Counted from the stretch's first letter, positions 52,290 to 63,250 are shown. The stretch: DNA of 64,000 bases from Alphaproteobacteria bacterium (GCA_024280375.1 JAJRQF010000060.1:1-64000), one strand, 5' to 3'. Program-made: numbers and translations. Notes: a model not told the origin generated them from the sequence alone.

Positions 52290-53921
52290 TTACTTTTTTA
52301 AGGCCTGAAAATGCGCCAGAAGTCCTTGGGTGGATGCATCTTTTGCCTCAGTTGAGGCTTCGCCCTTGACCATCGGCAAGAGTTCCGTTGCCAAAGATTT
52401 GCCCAGTTCAACGCCCCATTGATCAAATGAATTGATGTTCCAGATCACCCCCTGCACAAATATTTTATGTTCATAAATCGCGATCAACCGGCCCAGCGTG
52501 CGAGGGGTCAGCTTTGAAAATACAAAGGTTGATGACGGGCGGTTGCCGGAAAAAACCTTATGCGGGGCAAGGTTTGCAATTTTCTCTTCATCCATGCCGG
52601 CAAGGCGCAATTCACCCCTTACCTCGTCAATATTTTTACCCTTCATCAAGGCCTCACTTTGGGCAAAGCAATTGGCCAGCAAAATATCATGATGCTCACC
52701 AAGTTGATGATGGGGATTTGCAGCAATCAGAAAATCAACAGGGATAATATCGCTGCCCTGATGGATGAGCTGGTAAAATGCATGCTGGCCATTTGTACCG
52801 GGTTCGCCCCAGACAATCGGTCCGGTTTTTGCACCAACCTGTTGCCCGTTTTTCGCAGTTGATTTTCCGTTTGATTCCATATCCAATTGCTGCAAATAGG
52901 CAGGAAAGCGGTGCAAATGCTGGGCATAGGGCAGCACCGCATGGGTCGAAAACTCGCAAATATTGCGGTGCCAGATACCAATCAAAGCCATGATAACCGG
53001 AATATTTTTTGCCAATGGCTGCTCGACAAAATGATTGTCGACCTCGTGGGCGCCGAGCAAAAACTGTTCAAAATTTTCAACGCCGATACCGATCATCACG
53101 GAAAGGCCAATGGCCGACCAGACCGAATATCGGCCGCCGACCCAATCCCAAAAACCAAAGGTGAAATCATCATCAATGCCAAAGGCGCTTGTGGCCTCAA
53201 GGTTGGTTGAAAGTGCAGCAAAATGTTGACCCACTGCTTCTTCGCCCAATGTCTCGACCAGCCAATGGCGAGCTGAATGGGCATTGGTGAGCGTTTCCGT
53301 GGTGGTGAATGTTTTGGAGGCGACAATAAAAAGGGTTGTTGCCGGGTTCAATACGGCCAAAGTATCGGCCAGATCATCACCATCTACATTGGAAACAAAA
53401 TGCAGGTTTGGCCCATCGCAATAGGGTGAAAGCGCCTCAGATACCATAACGGGCCCAAGATCGGACCCGCCAATGCCAATATTGACAATATCGGTAAATG
53501 CCCCGCCGCTTCCGGCAATCTTTCCATTTCTGACAGATGTTGCAAATTGCTTCATCTGCGCTTGCACGGCGCGCACATCGCCCATGACATCTTTTCCATC
53601 AACGATCATTGGGCGATCAGAACCATTGCGCAAAGCCATATGCATGACCGCGCGATCTTCGCTTGTGTTGATATGTTGACCTGCAAACATCGCCGCACGG
53701 GCATCTTCAACACCGGCAGATTTTGCCAGATCAAGCAGCATGGCAAGCGCCTCGCCATCTAAATGATTTTTGGAAAAATCAACCAGCAGATCGTCAATAT
53801 TCAGTGAAAAGTCTTCGAAACGATTGGGGTTTTCAGCAAATAATTGCCGCATTGGTCTTTGCTGTAATTTCCGCCAATGGAGTCGCAATACTTCCAGTTT
53901 TTCAAGCGTTTCAGGGTGCAT
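52290..53921 (-). CDS. pgi: Glucose-6-phosphate isomerase
   Basis: A 543-residue enzyme of normal length. Segments [47 protein letters not shown] and the C-terminal [15 protein letters not shown] are diagnostic PGI signatures. It interconverts glucose 6-phosphate and fructose 6-phosphate. ATG 53921 is chosen because it matches the family start ([15 protein letters not shown]); the frame continues 34 codons upstream. It is divergent from pepN. Confidence 0.96.
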   Translation of the reverse strand: MHPETLEKLEVLRLHWRKLQQRPMRQLFAENPNRFEDFSLNIDDLLVDFSKNHLDGEALAMLLDLAKSAGVEDARAAMFAGQHINTSEDRAVMHMALRNGSDRPMIVDGKDVMGDVRAVQAQMKQFATSVRNGKIAGSGGAFTDIVNIGIGGSDLGPVMVSEALSPYCDGPNLHFVSNVDGDDLADTLAVLNPATTLFIVASKTFTTTETLTNAHSARHWLVETLGEEAVGQHFAALSTNLEATSAFGIDDDFTFGFWDWVGGRYSVWSAIGLSVMIGIGVENFEQFLLGAHEVDNHFVEQPLAKNIPVIMALIGIWHRNICEFSTHAVLPYAQHLHRFPAYLQQLDMESNGKSTAKNGQQVGAKTGPIVWGEPGTNGQHAFYQLIHQGSDIIPVDFLIAANPHHQLGEHHDILLANCFAQSEALMKGKNIDEVRGELRLAGMDEEKIANLAPHKVFSGNRPSSTFVFSKLTPRTLGRLIAIYEHKIFVQGVIWNINSFDQWGVELGKSLATELLPMVKGEASTEAKDASTQGLLAHFQALKK

Positions 53922-54083
53922 TATGTTCCATAACCTTAAATGATCAAAAAACCCGGTGAATATAGTACAATTCCCTACGGGGGAATCACCGGCTGACTTC
54001 AATTCGCAATCGCATTGTGCCATTATTTACCAACTGATTCCAATGGCAATTGGTGACTTCTATTACAATAAGGCCTTTTGATA

Positions 54084-56732
54084 ATGCGTACCGATACCGC
54101 AAAGACAATTAAACTCAAAGATTATTCCGCCCCCGAATATACAGTGGACACAGTTCACATGGACGTGTCGCTTGACCCTATCAACACCCGGATTACGACA
54201 AAGACAGTCTATCAACGGGTTAAAGATACAAAGCCCGGAACGCCACTTGCGCTTGATGGGGACGAATTGAACTTTATCAGCGCCAGGCTCAATGGTGAGG
54301 CGCTTGGGAACAATTCCTACAAGGTAAGCAGCCAAGGTTTTGAGCTTTTGGCACCACCTAATAATGATACTTTCGAGCTGGAAATAACGACCATTTGCAA
54401 ACCGGTTGAAAACACCAAATTGATGGGGCTGTTTCAGTCCCGCGGTATGTTCTGCACCCAGTGCGAGGCGGAAGGGTTTCGCCGAATTGCATATTTTCAG
54501 GATCGTCCAGATATTCTGGCGGTTTATACAACCCGGATCGAGGGCATTCAAAAAGACGTGCCCTTCCTTTTGGGCAATGGCAACCCGGTTGAACAGGGCG
54601 GGCTGCCGGATGGTCGCCATTATGCGGTCTGGCACGACCCTCACCCAAAACCCAGCTATCTGTTTGCGCTTGTGGGCGGCTCGCTTGGTTATGTTGCAGA
54701 AACTTTCGAAACCATGTCCGGGCGCACGGTCCGGCTACGGGTCTATGTGGAAAAGGGTAAGGAAAACCGCGCCCATTACGCCATGGATGCGCTTATTCGC
54801 TCGATGAAATGGGATGAAGAGGTTTTTGGTCGTGAATATGATCTCGATGTGTTCAACATCGTTGCGGTATCTGATTTCAATATGGGGGCGATGGAAAATA
54901 AGGGCCTCAATGTCTTCAATGACAAATATGTGCTGGCTGACCCGGAAACCGCAACGGATGCGGATTATGCCAGCATTGAAGCGATTATTGCGCACGAATA
55001 TTTCCATAACTGGACCGGCAATCGCATCACCTGCCGCGACTGGTTTCAGCTTTGCCTGAAAGAGGGTTTGACGGTTTATCGCGATCAGGAATTTTCTTCC
55101 GACATGCGCTCGCGCGCGGTTATTCGCATTGCCGAAGTGGCACTATTGCTGGCACATCAATTCCCGGAAGATGGGGGGCCGCTGGCGCATCCGGTGCGAC
55201 CTGAAAGCTATAAGGAAATCAACAATTTCTACACCGCCACCGTCTACACCAAAGGTGCCGAACTGGTGCGGATGATATCGACCATTGTTGGGAAGGAAGG
55301 TTTTCGCAAAGGCATGGACCTTTATTTTGAACGCCATGACGGGGAAGCCGCACGGGTGGAAGATTTTCTGGCCAGCTTTGAAGATGCAAACAAGATTGAT
55401 TTAAGCCAGTTTGCGCTTTGGTATTCACAATCCGGCACACCACAACTAACGGTTTCGGCAAGCTATGACCGAACAAAACAAAGCTGCACATTGGAGCTGG
55501 AACAGTCACTTGCGGCAACGCCTGGCCAGTCGCGTAAAAAACTCATGCATATTCCCGTGCGTTTTGGTCTTGTTGGCAAGGATGGTAAGGATTTGCCCTT
55601 GGGAAAATCCACTGGCGGGCAGGTTGAGGGAGACGTCATCCACCTCACCCGACGAAACACCAAAGTCACTTTTCACGGCATTGAAGAGCGTCCGGTGTTT
55701 TCGCTTTTGAGAAACTTTTCTGCGCCGATAAACCTGCAATTTAATCAGAGTAAAAGTGACCTGGCCTTTTTGGCACGCCATGACAGCGACCGCTTCAACC
55801 GCTGGCAGGCTTTGCGAATTCTCGCCATGCAGAACCTTTTGGCCGGCACCAAAGCAGTACAAAACAATAAACCAATAAAGATCGATGAAAAACTGCTCGA
55901 GATATCGGTTGAAACAGCACAAAACGAAGAGCTTGAGCCGGCATTTCGTGCTCTGGCCCTGTCATTGCCAAGTGAAGCCGAGATTGGTCGTACACAGGGG
56001 AAGAATGTTGATCCTGATGCGATCTATGCATCCCGTCAGGCGCTTCTGGCCGCACTTGGCGAGCGTTTCGGCAATGATATAATTTCACAGATTTCCGCAT
56101 TGGAAACTGACAAAATATATTCTCCGACAGCGGAACAGGCCGGCAGGCGCGCCTTGAAAAATGTATTGCTGACGCTCGGTGTTGGATGCGGCAATGGTGA
56201 AGTATCGTCCTATGCCAGGACGCAGTTTGAAAATGCCGGGAACATGAGCGACCGAATGGCGGCGCTGACAGTTTTGTCCCATAGCCCGAAGAACAAAAAA
56301 ACCGCCGATGTGCTTATGGAGGAATTTTACCAAATGTTCCGCCACGACCCGCTGGTCATTGATAAATGGCTAATGTTGCAGGCAACAATTCCTGGAAAAT
56401 CGACCTTAAATCGGGTTCAAAAACTTATTACGCATGAGGCGTTTTCATTATCCAACCCTAATCGTACACGGTCGCTGATCGGATCATATGTTTCTGGCAA
56501 CCCAACTGGATTTAACCGGCTCGATGGCAAAGGCTATGATTTCTTTGCCAGCCTCACATTAAAGCTCGACAAAATTAATCCGCAGGTTGCCGCCCGTATG
56601 CTGACCTCAATGCGCGGTTGGAAAATGCTGGAAAAAAACCGGCGTCAAAAAGCTCATAGTGCACTAAAAACTATTGCGGCAGGTGATCTTTCCAATGATG
56701 TTCGCGACATCATTGACCGCACACTTGCGTAG
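54084..56732 (+). CDS. pepN: Aminopeptidase N (M1 family)
   Basis: An 882-residue zinc metallopeptidase of the PepN/alanyl aminopeptidase type. Substrate-recognition motif GAMEN at residues 268-272; zinc site HEYFHNW at 304-310 with the third ligand glutamate in LKEGLTVYR. Full length resembles E. coli PepN. It removes N-terminal residues from peptides in the cytoplasm. ATG 54084 is preferred over a TTG two codons upstream. Its TAG stop (56730-56732) is the first three bases of a terminal inverted repeat of a mobile element, so the C terminus may be altered. Confidence 0.95.
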   Translation: MRTDTAKTIKLKDYSAPEYTVDTVHMDVSLDPINTRITTKTVYQRVKDTKPGTPLALDGDELNFISARLNGEALGNNSYKVSSQGFELLAPPNNDTFELEITTICKPVENTKLMGLFQSRGMFCTQCEAEGFRRIAYFQDRPDILAVYTTRIEGIQKDVPFLLGNGNPVEQGGLPDGRHYAVWHDPHPKPSYLFALVGGSLGYVAETFETMSGRTVRLRVYVEKGKENRAHYAMDALIRSMKWDEEVFGREYDLDVFNIVAVSDFNMGAMENKGLNVFNDKYVLADPETATDADYASIEAIIAHEYFHNWTGNRITCRDWFQLCLKEGLTVYRDQEFSSDMRSRAVIRIAEVALLLAHQFPEDGGPLAHPVRPESYKEINNFYTATVYTKGAELVRMISTIVGKEGFRKGMDLYFERHDGEAARVEDFLASFEDANKIDLSQFALWYSQSGTPQLTVSASYDRTKQSCTLELEQSLAATPGQSRKKLMHIPVRFGLVGKDGKDLPLGKSTGGQVEGDVIHLTRRNTKVTFHGIEERPVFSLLRNFSAPINLQFNQSKSDLAFLARHDSDRFNRWQALRILAMQNLLAGTKAVQNNKPIKIDEKLLEISVETAQNEELEPAFRALALSLPSEAEIGRTQGKNVDPDAIYASRQALLAALGERFGNDIISQISALETDKIYSPTAEQAGRRALKNVLLTLGVGCGNGEVSSYARTQFENAGNMSDRMAALTVLSHSPKNKKTADVLMEEFYQMFRHDPLVIDKWLMLQATIPGKSTLNRVQKLITHEAFSLSNPNRTRSLIGSYVSGNPTGFNRLDGKGYDFFASLTLKLDKINPQVAARMLTSMRGWKMLEKNRRQKAHSALKTIAAGDLSNDVRDIIDRTLA

Positions 56733-56998
56733 GGTCAGGACCTATTAATCTCATACATTCTGCGCCAGCCAATTTTGTTGCCGAATAGGAGGAATGACGC
56801 AGGCAATATGAATATTGTCAAGGAATTACAACGCGTTCGGTGATAAAATTGGCTGGCGCCCAACGGGTTTGGAAAGAAGTATCCGCCTGATCGCAATAAA
56901 TGCTCAAAAAGGCACCAGCCTGATCTTGCGCTTGCTTACTCTCATTCGAATACTTCTTTCCAAACAGAATTGCATGAAATTAATAGGTCCTAACCCTA
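56730..56998. mobile_element. Structured 269-bp element with terminal inverted repeats (MITE-like), copy E1
   Basis: The 25-base ends TAGGGTCAGGACCTATTAAT (56730-) and its complement at 56974-56998 match at 23 positions and are both flanked by TA. Inside are two hairpins: arms 56762-56785 with 56836-56859 (21 Watson-Crick pairs plus three G-T/G-U) and arms GTTTGGAAAGAAGTAT (56867-56882) with 56950-56965 (16 perfect). The first loop carries CAATAT-GA-ATATTG. No transposase is encoded. TA flanks suggest an IS630/Tc1-mariner-type mobile element. Confidence 0.8.
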
Positions 56999-57168
56999 GG
57001 CATTCCCCAACCCAATCTCACGATATATATCGTTAAGAAAAATAATTCCTCATTGACTCTGGACAATTGCGAGCATTCGGATTCAAATACACTGATTCGG
57101 TCGGCATTCAGCCATATTTTACCGCTACAGTTTCATGCGTTCACATTTTATTTATTTAGGGGAGCCCC
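56999..57168. other. AT-rich region before the PAS histidine kinase
   Basis: About 170 bases between the E1 element and the kinase gene with no gene seen. AGGGGAG before the ATG at 57169 is the ribosome site. The E1 element at its left end separates pepN from the kinase. Confidence 0.4.
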
Positions 57169-59598
57169 ATGAGGCAAGCGGACGCTACGCGTGGTCGCGG
57201 CAGATTCAGTGATTCCATATTCGGGAAACTGCGGTTTCCGGAAGGTGTCTCCGAACAGGCCAGATTTCTAGCCCAGCCAGCCTATAATCAGCTGGTAAAA
57301 GCAGAACCCTTATTGCGCCGTGCGATTCCCGTTCTGGTTATCATATTACTCATAACAATCGCGCTCTCACGCACAATGTCACTGATGATTCAGGCTGAAA
57401 ATCTTGAGCGCAGGGAGAGGCAACAGCTTTCACAAATTGCAATTATTTTAGAAAACGCGATGAATAGAGCTACAGATAAAATTGCGGCTAATACATCTAT
57501 TAAATCCTTGCAGGAAGCACTGGAAAACGCCGTCCCCATCGGGGTGATTCAACCCGGCCGCCAAATCATCTTAACCAACCATTCCGGCGAGGTTGTGGCA
57601 ACAGCACCGCTTGTTTCAAGCGATATTGGGCGATATTTGGAAGATATGTTAGGCGGTGATTACCTACTGACAACTTTTGGCAAACGCGCGGAAACACGCT
57701 CTATCAAGCTCAACAATGAGCAGGCCGCATTGGCAACGCATCATTTTTTGGCAAAACCATTGGGCGGGGTGACCGTCATCCAAACAGAAGAGGCCTTGTA
57801 TGACGAATGGCGGCGGGCGGTATCACTTAATGTCAGCCTGTTTATCGGCACCAGTGTCATTTTGCTGGTAATCCTTTATGCCTATTTTGCGCAAGGTAAC
57901 CGGGCCAAAGAGGCCGAACAAATTTATGAAGATACCAATGCCCGTTTTGATGCGGCACTGGCGCGTGGGCGCTCTGGCCTTTGGGACTGGGACCTTTCAC
58001 GCGGTCAGATATTCTGGTCGTCTTCAATGTATGATTTACTGGGTATGGAACCGCGCCAAAGGCTGATGGGTTTTGGTGAATTACAATTACTGGTTCACCC
58101 GGAAGATGCCGACCTTTATGATGTAGCCAATCAGGCTTTTAGCAAAAATAACGGCATAATTGATCAGGTTTTCCGCATGAAACATGTGGATGGCAGCTGG
58201 GTTTGGCTACGAGCACGCGCAGAGCTGGTGCATTATCTGGGCCGCGAGCCGCATCTCATTGGTATTGCCACTGATATCACCGAGCAGCAGGCGATCAAAA
58301 AACAAAGTCATGTCACCAATAACAGGTTGAGGGATGCGATTGAAAACATCTCAGAAGCTTTTGTTTTGTGGGATCCGGCCAAAAAAATGATCATGTGTAA
58401 TTCAAAATATCAGCAATTATACAATCTGCCAGAAAATGAAGTCGTTGCCGGTACTTCCTATGAACGGATTATGAAATTTGCCCGTAAGCCGGTAATTCGC
58501 AAGCAGGTAACCACCGGGTTGATGCCGGAAATGGGTGCGCGCACGCTTGAAGCCCAATTGGAAGACGGCCGCTGGCTGCAAATCAGTGAGCGACAAACCA
58601 AGGATGGCGGTTTTGTTTCGGTTGGTACAGACATTACGCAGATCAAAAAGCATGAGGAAAAACTGATTGATTCCGAACGCCGACTAATGGCAACGGTTGC
58701 AGATTTGCGCCAGTCTCAACAAAAACTGGAAGTGCAGGCCCAGCAATTGGTAGAACTGGCCGACAAGGTTTCGGGTGAGAAAAACAAGGCAGAAATGGCA
58801 AATATCGCCAAATCAGAGTTTCTTGCAAATATCTCGCACGAATTGAGAACGCCGCTTAACGCCATTATCGGCTTTTCAGACATCCTGCAATCGGGCATGT
58901 TTGGGCCACTTGGCTCCGACAAATACACCGAATATTCGAGCGATATTAATCACAGCGGCACTTATCTCCTCGGCGTGATCAACGACATTCTCGATATGTC
59001 AAAAATCGAAGCCGGACGTATGCAACTGAATTTCGAGACCGTTCATCTGCACGATATACTGCAGGAAACCTTGAGAATTATCGGCTATCAGGCCGAAGAA
59101 GCAGGAATTTCTGTAGCCCACCAGATTTCTGAAAAAATTGAACTGGATGCCGACCGCCGCGCGATGAAGCAAATATTCCTGAACCTTTTGTCCAACTCGG
59201 TCAAATTTTCAAAAAAAGGTGGACGAATTTCCGTGCGGGCACGTGTGGTTTCAAGCGCTGTGACAATTTCCATTGAAGATACCGGCATTGGCATCCCCAA
59301 GGATGCGCTTTTGCAGTTGGGCCGCCCGTTTGAGCAGGTGCAAAATCAATTTACCAAAAGCCACAAGGGTTCAGGCCTTGGCCTTGCAATATCACGCTCT
59401 TTGACCGAGCTGCATGGTGGGGCCATGAGAATCCGCTCAACCGAAGGCACCGGAACAATTGTTTGCATTCGCCTCCCCCTTAAACAGCAAGGCACCAAAC
59501 AAGCACCGATTGAGGCCAAATCAGTTCAAGCAAAATTATCCAAGCCCAAATCCAACAAGCCCAAGCGTCAGAAAAGGCAGATCAAAAAGGCCGCATAA
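57169..59598 (+). CDS. Membrane PAS histidine kinase, PleC/DivJ/PdhS-like
   Basis: An 809-residue kinase. Transmembrane helix near residues 52-70, extracytoplasmic part to about 215, second helix near 220-240, then two PAS regions (about 255-375 and 385-490), HisKA with His557 in ISHELRTPLN, and an ATPase domain with Asn676, DTGIGIP at 704-710 and GSGLGLA at 734-740. The H-box region GFSDILQSGMFGPLGSDKY resembles PleC, DivJ and PdhS kinases that act on DivK and control alphaproteobacterial cell polarity. The C-terminal 40 residues are lysine-rich. No response-regulator gene is adjacent. Confidence 0.88.
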   Translation: MRQADATRGRGRFSDSIFGKLRFPEGVSEQARFLAQPAYNQLVKAEPLLRRAIPVLVIILLITIALSRTMSLMIQAENLERRERQQLSQIAIILENAMNRATDKIAANTSIKSLQEALENAVPIGVIQPGRQIILTNHSGEVVATAPLVSSDIGRYLEDMLGGDYLLTTFGKRAETRSIKLNNEQAALATHHFLAKPLGGVTVIQTEEALYDEWRRAVSLNVSLFIGTSVILLVILYAYFAQGNRAKEAEQIYEDTNARFDAALARGRSGLWDWDLSRGQIFWSSSMYDLLGMEPRQRLMGFGELQLLVHPEDADLYDVANQAFSKNNGIIDQVFRMKHVDGSWVWLRARAELVHYLGREPHLIGIATDITEQQAIKKQSHVTNNRLRDAIENISEAFVLWDPAKKMIMCNSKYQQLYNLPENEVVAGTSYERIMKFARKPVIRKQVTTGLMPEMGARTLEAQLEDGRWLQISERQTKDGGFVSVGTDITQIKKHEEKLIDSERRLMATVADLRQSQQKLEVQAQQLVELADKVSGEKNKAEMANIAKSEFLANISHELRTPLNAIIGFSDILQSGMFGPLGSDKYTEYSSDINHSGTYLLGVINDILDMSKIEAGRMQLNFETVHLHDILQETLRIIGYQAEEAGISVAHQISEKIELDADRRAMKQIFLNLLSNSVKFSKKGGRISVRARVVSSAVTISIEDTGIGIPKDALLQLGRPFEQVQNQFTKSHKGSGLGLAISRSLTELHGGAMRIRSTEGTGTIVCIRLPLKQQGTKQAPIEAKSVQAKLSKPKSNKPKRQKRQIKKAA

Positions 59599-59628
59599 AA
59601 AACCCGACACAAACGAATGTGCCGGGTT
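59597..59628 (-). terminator. Intrinsic terminator of the second EF-hand gene
   Basis: On the minus strand AACCCGGCACA pairs with TGTGTCGGGTT around a six-base loop, with one mismatch, followed by TTTTTTA. It lies 27 bases after the EF-hand stop codon and overlaps the kinase stop codon on the other strand. Confidence 0.75.
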
Positions 59629-59654
59629 TCAATTTCAGAATTGAACAATAAATT

Positions 59655-60155
59655 CTATTGATGTTTCTTGTTCTTTTGATGCATCTTTTTACCCGTCCGA
59701 CGATGCTTGCGCATTTGCCGGGCCTTGCCACTGCGCGATGCATGGCGTTTCATTTCTGACTTTTCAACTTTTCCATCATCATTGCCATCGAGCAATGCAA
59801 AACGTTTACGGGTGCGGTTCTGGATTTCGTCCTTGGTAACTTTACCATCACCATTGTAATCCAAGCGGTTGATCAGACGAGCAGCCCGCCGTTTGGCTTG
59901 TTTGCGCGCGATACGGGCAACCAACTCTCCTTCTGACAAAATACCGTCTGAATTCAAATCAGCTTTATCAAAACGCTTTGATGCGGCACCAATAAATTCA
60001 TCGACCGTTAATGAGCCATCGGCGTTGGCATCAATTTTCTCAAATCGCTTTGAAAGCCCGCCGTCGCGATTACCCTTTTTTTCAGCCATGGCAAATGAAC
60101 TCGCCATTACCACGCAAAGCCCGCTCAATGCGGCAATTTTAATTATTGTTCTCAT
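59655..60155 (-). CDS. Secreted EF-hand protein with basic tail
   Basis: A 166-residue exported protein. A signal peptide ends at AMA before EKKG. Four EF-hand loops follow: DANADGSLTVDE, DLNSDGILSEGE, DYNGDGKVTKDE and DGNDDGKVEKSE. The C terminus is very basic (KARQMRKHRRTGKKMHQK), unlike the EF-hand protein at 30028. Probably a periplasmic or secreted calcium binder. The ATG 60155 is preferred since the signal peptide starts there. Its terminator lies within the end of the kinase gene. Confidence 0.85.
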   Translation of the reverse strand: MRTIIKIAALSGLCVVMASSFAMAEKKGNRDGGLSKRFEKIDANADGSLTVDEFIGAASKRFDKADLNSDGILSEGELVARIARKQAKRRAARLINRLDYNGDGKVTKDEIQNRTRKRFALLDGNDDGKVEKSEMKRHASRSGKARQMRKHRRTGKKMHQKNKKHQ

Positions 60156-60234
60156 AGTTTTCTCCATTGGACTTCATACCCCCGGTATCCCTAAATCAAA
60201 TCGCACTTAAACGTATTAATACAACTTGCCCTAT

Positions 60235-60297
60235 TTCTTGATTTCGCATGTCTCAGCACCAAAATCAGGCCTCCACTTTTAGGAAGCAGAATTTAAC
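60235..60297. repeat. Family C palindromic repeat, diverged copy
   Basis: TTTCGCATGTCTCAGCACCA and CACTTTTAGGAAGCAGAATT resemble the repeat at 19741-19911. It lies between the EF-hand and glnE genes. Confidence 0.55.
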
Positions 60298-60298
60298 A

Positions 60299-63250
60299 TC
60301 AAGACTGATATTCCCGAAGCAATCTGTCATAAATTTCACGCACGGCAATGTTGGTTTCGCTCAATTGGGCTTCCAGCAAATTCATATCTGGAAGTCCAAC
60401 CATTGCACATAACCGCTCGCTCAAACCTGCCGATGCAATGGCCGGATCAAACGATCCGTTCAAGCATAGACGTAGTAGTTGATCGGTTAAAGAAAATATA
60501 TCCAAAGCATTCAGTAATGTCACCTTATCATTTTGTAATGGTTGACCATTTATTAATGGAATACATAAAAGTTTAATCTTTTCTCTTGATGAAATTGACT
60601 GTTTCTCACTGTTTTCAACATATCCTGCGAGCACTGCCCATTGCAGAATGAAATCTATATCCAACAACCCGCCGACAGCTGTTTTTATGTCCCAGATGGT
60701 TTGTGCGGGCTTCTCTTTCTCCAGCTTTAATCGCATTTCAATTACATCGCGGGTCAGTTTTGAAATATCGCGAGGCTTGGTGACAATCTGCTGAATTTCG
60801 TCTTTGGCCCTCGCCACCAGATCGGAGTGACCGGCGATCACCCGCGCGCGCGTTAACGCCATGTGCTCCCAGGTCCATGCCTCATTATTCTGATAGCGGC
60901 AAAACGCATCTATATGGGTTGCCAGCGGCCCGGCATTGCCCGAAGGGCGCAATCTGAAGTCCAGCTCATAGATCGAACCTTCCGCCGTTGGTGCGCTCAT
61001 TGCAGCGATTATTCTTTGGGTTAGGCGTGCAAAATATTGCGATGCGGCAAGCGGCTTTTCACCGTCAGAATATTCCGCATCAGCGGCGTGATCATATAGC
61101 AGGATCAAATCGAGGTCAGAACCTGCGGTCAACTCTCTGCTGCCAAGCCGCCCCATGCCGACGACCGCAATTTTTCCACCCGCTACGGTGCCGTGCTTCT
61201 TTTCAAATTCGCCCCTCACCTTTTCCAACATGGCTGTAATCAGCACATCGGCCAGATCAGAAAATGCCAGGCCCGCCTCAGTTGCATCTATGGTTTGGCC
61301 TAAAAACCGCACACCAATCAGAAATTTCTGCTCAAGCGCAAAAATTCGCGCCCGGTCGAGCGCATCTTCGTAGTTTGTGGCACGGTTTAAAGATGCTGCA
61401 AGGCTTTCGGCCTGCTTGTCTTTGCCCGGCAGGGTCTGAAAAAATTCAGGTTCAAGCAAGCTGTCAAAAACATGCGGCTTGCGGGTGATAATATTGGCCA
61501 ACCTTGGCGCGATGCCTAGCACCTCTGCCAGCAGCCGCAGCAATTCCGGGTTGGATTTCAGCAATGCAAACAACTGCACGCCCGCCGGCAGGCCTTTTAA
61601 AAAACCATCAAAAGCAAATGCCGCATCATCAGCCGAACTTGTCTCGGCAAATGCCTGTAATAAAAACGGCGTGAGTTCTGTCAGCCGCTCACGCGCTTCG
61701 GTAGTTTGCGTGACCCGGTAACGGCCAAAATGCCAACCGCGCACCAGCGAGACAATCGCCGCCGGTCGCTGGTAGCCAAGATTGCCCAGTGTTTCGAGCG
61801 TCTCGGGATCATCACCATCGCCGGTGAAAACCAGATTACCGCTGAAACTGGTGAGCGATGTCTCCTCTTCAAACAGTTCAGAATAATGCTGCTCAACCCG
61901 CCTTAAATGCGCTTCAAGCGTTGCGGCAAACGCCTCAAACCCATCAAAGCCCGCCATATAGGCGATGCGCCTTAGCTCTTCATCGTCAGTTGGCATGGTG
62001 TGGGTTTGTTCATCGCGCACCATTTGCAAACGATGCTCAATATTGCGCAAAAAGCGATAGGCATCCTTCATTTCACCTCGCGCTTTTTTTGAAATCCAGT
62101 TTTTCTCACAAAGCATATCCAGCATGGCGAGCGTGCTTCTACCGCGCAGTTCATCGGTCCTGCCACCGGCGATCAATTGTTGGGTTTGCACGAAAAATTC
62201 GATTTCACGAATACCACCGCGGCCAAGTTTCAAATTGTGGCCAATAACGGCAATGGTTCCGTGGCCCTTGTGCGAATGAATTTGCCGCTTGATGGAATGA
62301 ATGTCGGAAATTGCCGCGTAATCGAGATATTTACGCCAGACAAATGGGCGAATATCCTTCAAATACCGCGCACCTGCAACCCGGTCGCCCGCAACCTGAC
62401 GGGCCTTGATGTGAGCCGCCCTCTCCCAGTTTTGACCGCTGGATTCGTAGTAATTGAGTGCGGCAACAACTGAAAGTGCCGTTGGGGTCGACCCCGGATC
62501 GGGCCTCAAGCGCAGATCGGTTCGAAACACATAGCCATCACCGGTGCGATCTTGCATTATAGCGGCCAGTTGCTTGACCATGCGGGGAAAAAGGGTCAAC
62601 GCCTCATCAAAATCGGTGATTGCTTCCGCATCCGGGTCGAACAGGCAGATTATATCAATGTCGCTGGAATAGTTGAGCTCATGGGCGCCGTGCTTGCCCA
62701 TGCCGAGAATAATCAACCCAGAACCTTTTTCCGGCTCTTTTAGGTCGGGCAGGCAAATTTTACCCCTGTTGTGGGCATCGCGCAGTAAAAAACGGCAAGT
62801 TGCCCCTAAGGCGGCATCAGCAAACGAGGCCAGCACATTGCAAACCCAGTCAACCTGCCACCACCGGGCCAAGTCAGCCACACCACATAACAAAGCGCAT
62901 TCACGTTTGGATTTTCGCAAAAGCGATTTAAGTGCAGCTTCGTTTTCTGCATCCGTGTCGGCTGCAACCGTGCGCGCCATCATATCTGCAAGCGCATCAT
63001 CAAGCCCTGAAACAATCATCTGTTGCAAAAACAGACCATCGCGCATGGCGATGGTTCGAAGATAGGGGGAAAGTTCAAAAATCGCCGTGAGCATTTCGCC
63101 AAGCGCTTCATTATCGCCAATTGATTGCCGAAGTGGCGCAAACTCATCGCCCTGAATATGGCTTAAAAAATCAGCCCAATGACTTGCTGCCTGCGCTTGA
63201 TCAATGGAGTGTAGACTATTGGGTTTTAACGATAAATTTGGCCCGGTCAT
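60299..63250 (-). CDS. glnE: Bifunctional glutamine synthetase adenylyltransferase/deadenylase
   Basis: A 983-residue enzyme of normal length. Two nucleotidyltransferase domains are seen: LGMGKHGAHELNYSSDIDII (deadenylase half) and GMGRLGSRELTAGSDLDLIL (adenylylase half), each with the Asp-x-Asp metal site. It regulates glutamine synthetase by adenylylation in response to PII proteins. The ATG start (63248-63250) lies directly at the edge of the E2 mobile element. The frame is intact throughout. Confidence 0.95.
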   Translation of the reverse strand: MTGPNLSLKPNSLHSIDQAQAASHWADFLSHIQGDEFAPLRQSIGDNEALGEMLTAIFELSPYLRTIAMRDGLFLQQMIVSGLDDALADMMARTVAADTDAENEAALKSLLRKSKRECALLCGVADLARWWQVDWVCNVLASFADAALGATCRFLLRDAHNRGKICLPDLKEPEKGSGLIILGMGKHGAHELNYSSDIDIICLFDPDAEAITDFDEALTLFPRMVKQLAAIMQDRTGDGYVFRTDLRLRPDPGSTPTALSVVAALNYYESSGQNWERAAHIKARQVAGDRVAGARYLKDIRPFVWRKYLDYAAISDIHSIKRQIHSHKGHGTIAVIGHNLKLGRGGIREIEFFVQTQQLIAGGRTDELRGRSTLAMLDMLCEKNWISKKARGEMKDAYRFLRNIEHRLQMVRDEQTHTMPTDDEELRRIAYMAGFDGFEAFAATLEAHLRRVEQHYSELFEEETSLTSFSGNLVFTGDGDDPETLETLGNLGYQRPAAIVSLVRGWHFGRYRVTQTTEARERLTELTPFLLQAFAETSSADDAAFAFDGFLKGLPAGVQLFALLKSNPELLRLLAEVLGIAPRLANIITRKPHVFDSLLEPEFFQTLPGKDKQAESLAASLNRATNYEDALDRARIFALEQKFLIGVRFLGQTIDATEAGLAFSDLADVLITAMLEKVRGEFEKKHGTVAGGKIAVVGMGRLGSRELTAGSDLDLILLYDHAADAEYSDGEKPLAASQYFARLTQRIIAAMSAPTAEGSIYELDFRLRPSGNAGPLATHIDAFCRYQNNEAWTWEHMALTRARVIAGHSDLVARAKDEIQQIVTKPRDISKLTRDVIEMRLKLEKEKPAQTIWDIKTAVGGLLDIDFILQWAVLAGYVENSEKQSISSREKIKLLCIPLINGQPLQNDKVTLLNALDIFSLTDQLLRLCLNGSFDPAIASAGLSERLCAMVGLPDMNLLEAQLSETNIAVREIYDRLLREYQS

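Noticed and set aside
56885-56925. Direct repeat GCCTGATC inside the E1 element.
   Set aside because: Eight bases occurring twice within 40 is too little to argue for a separate unit.
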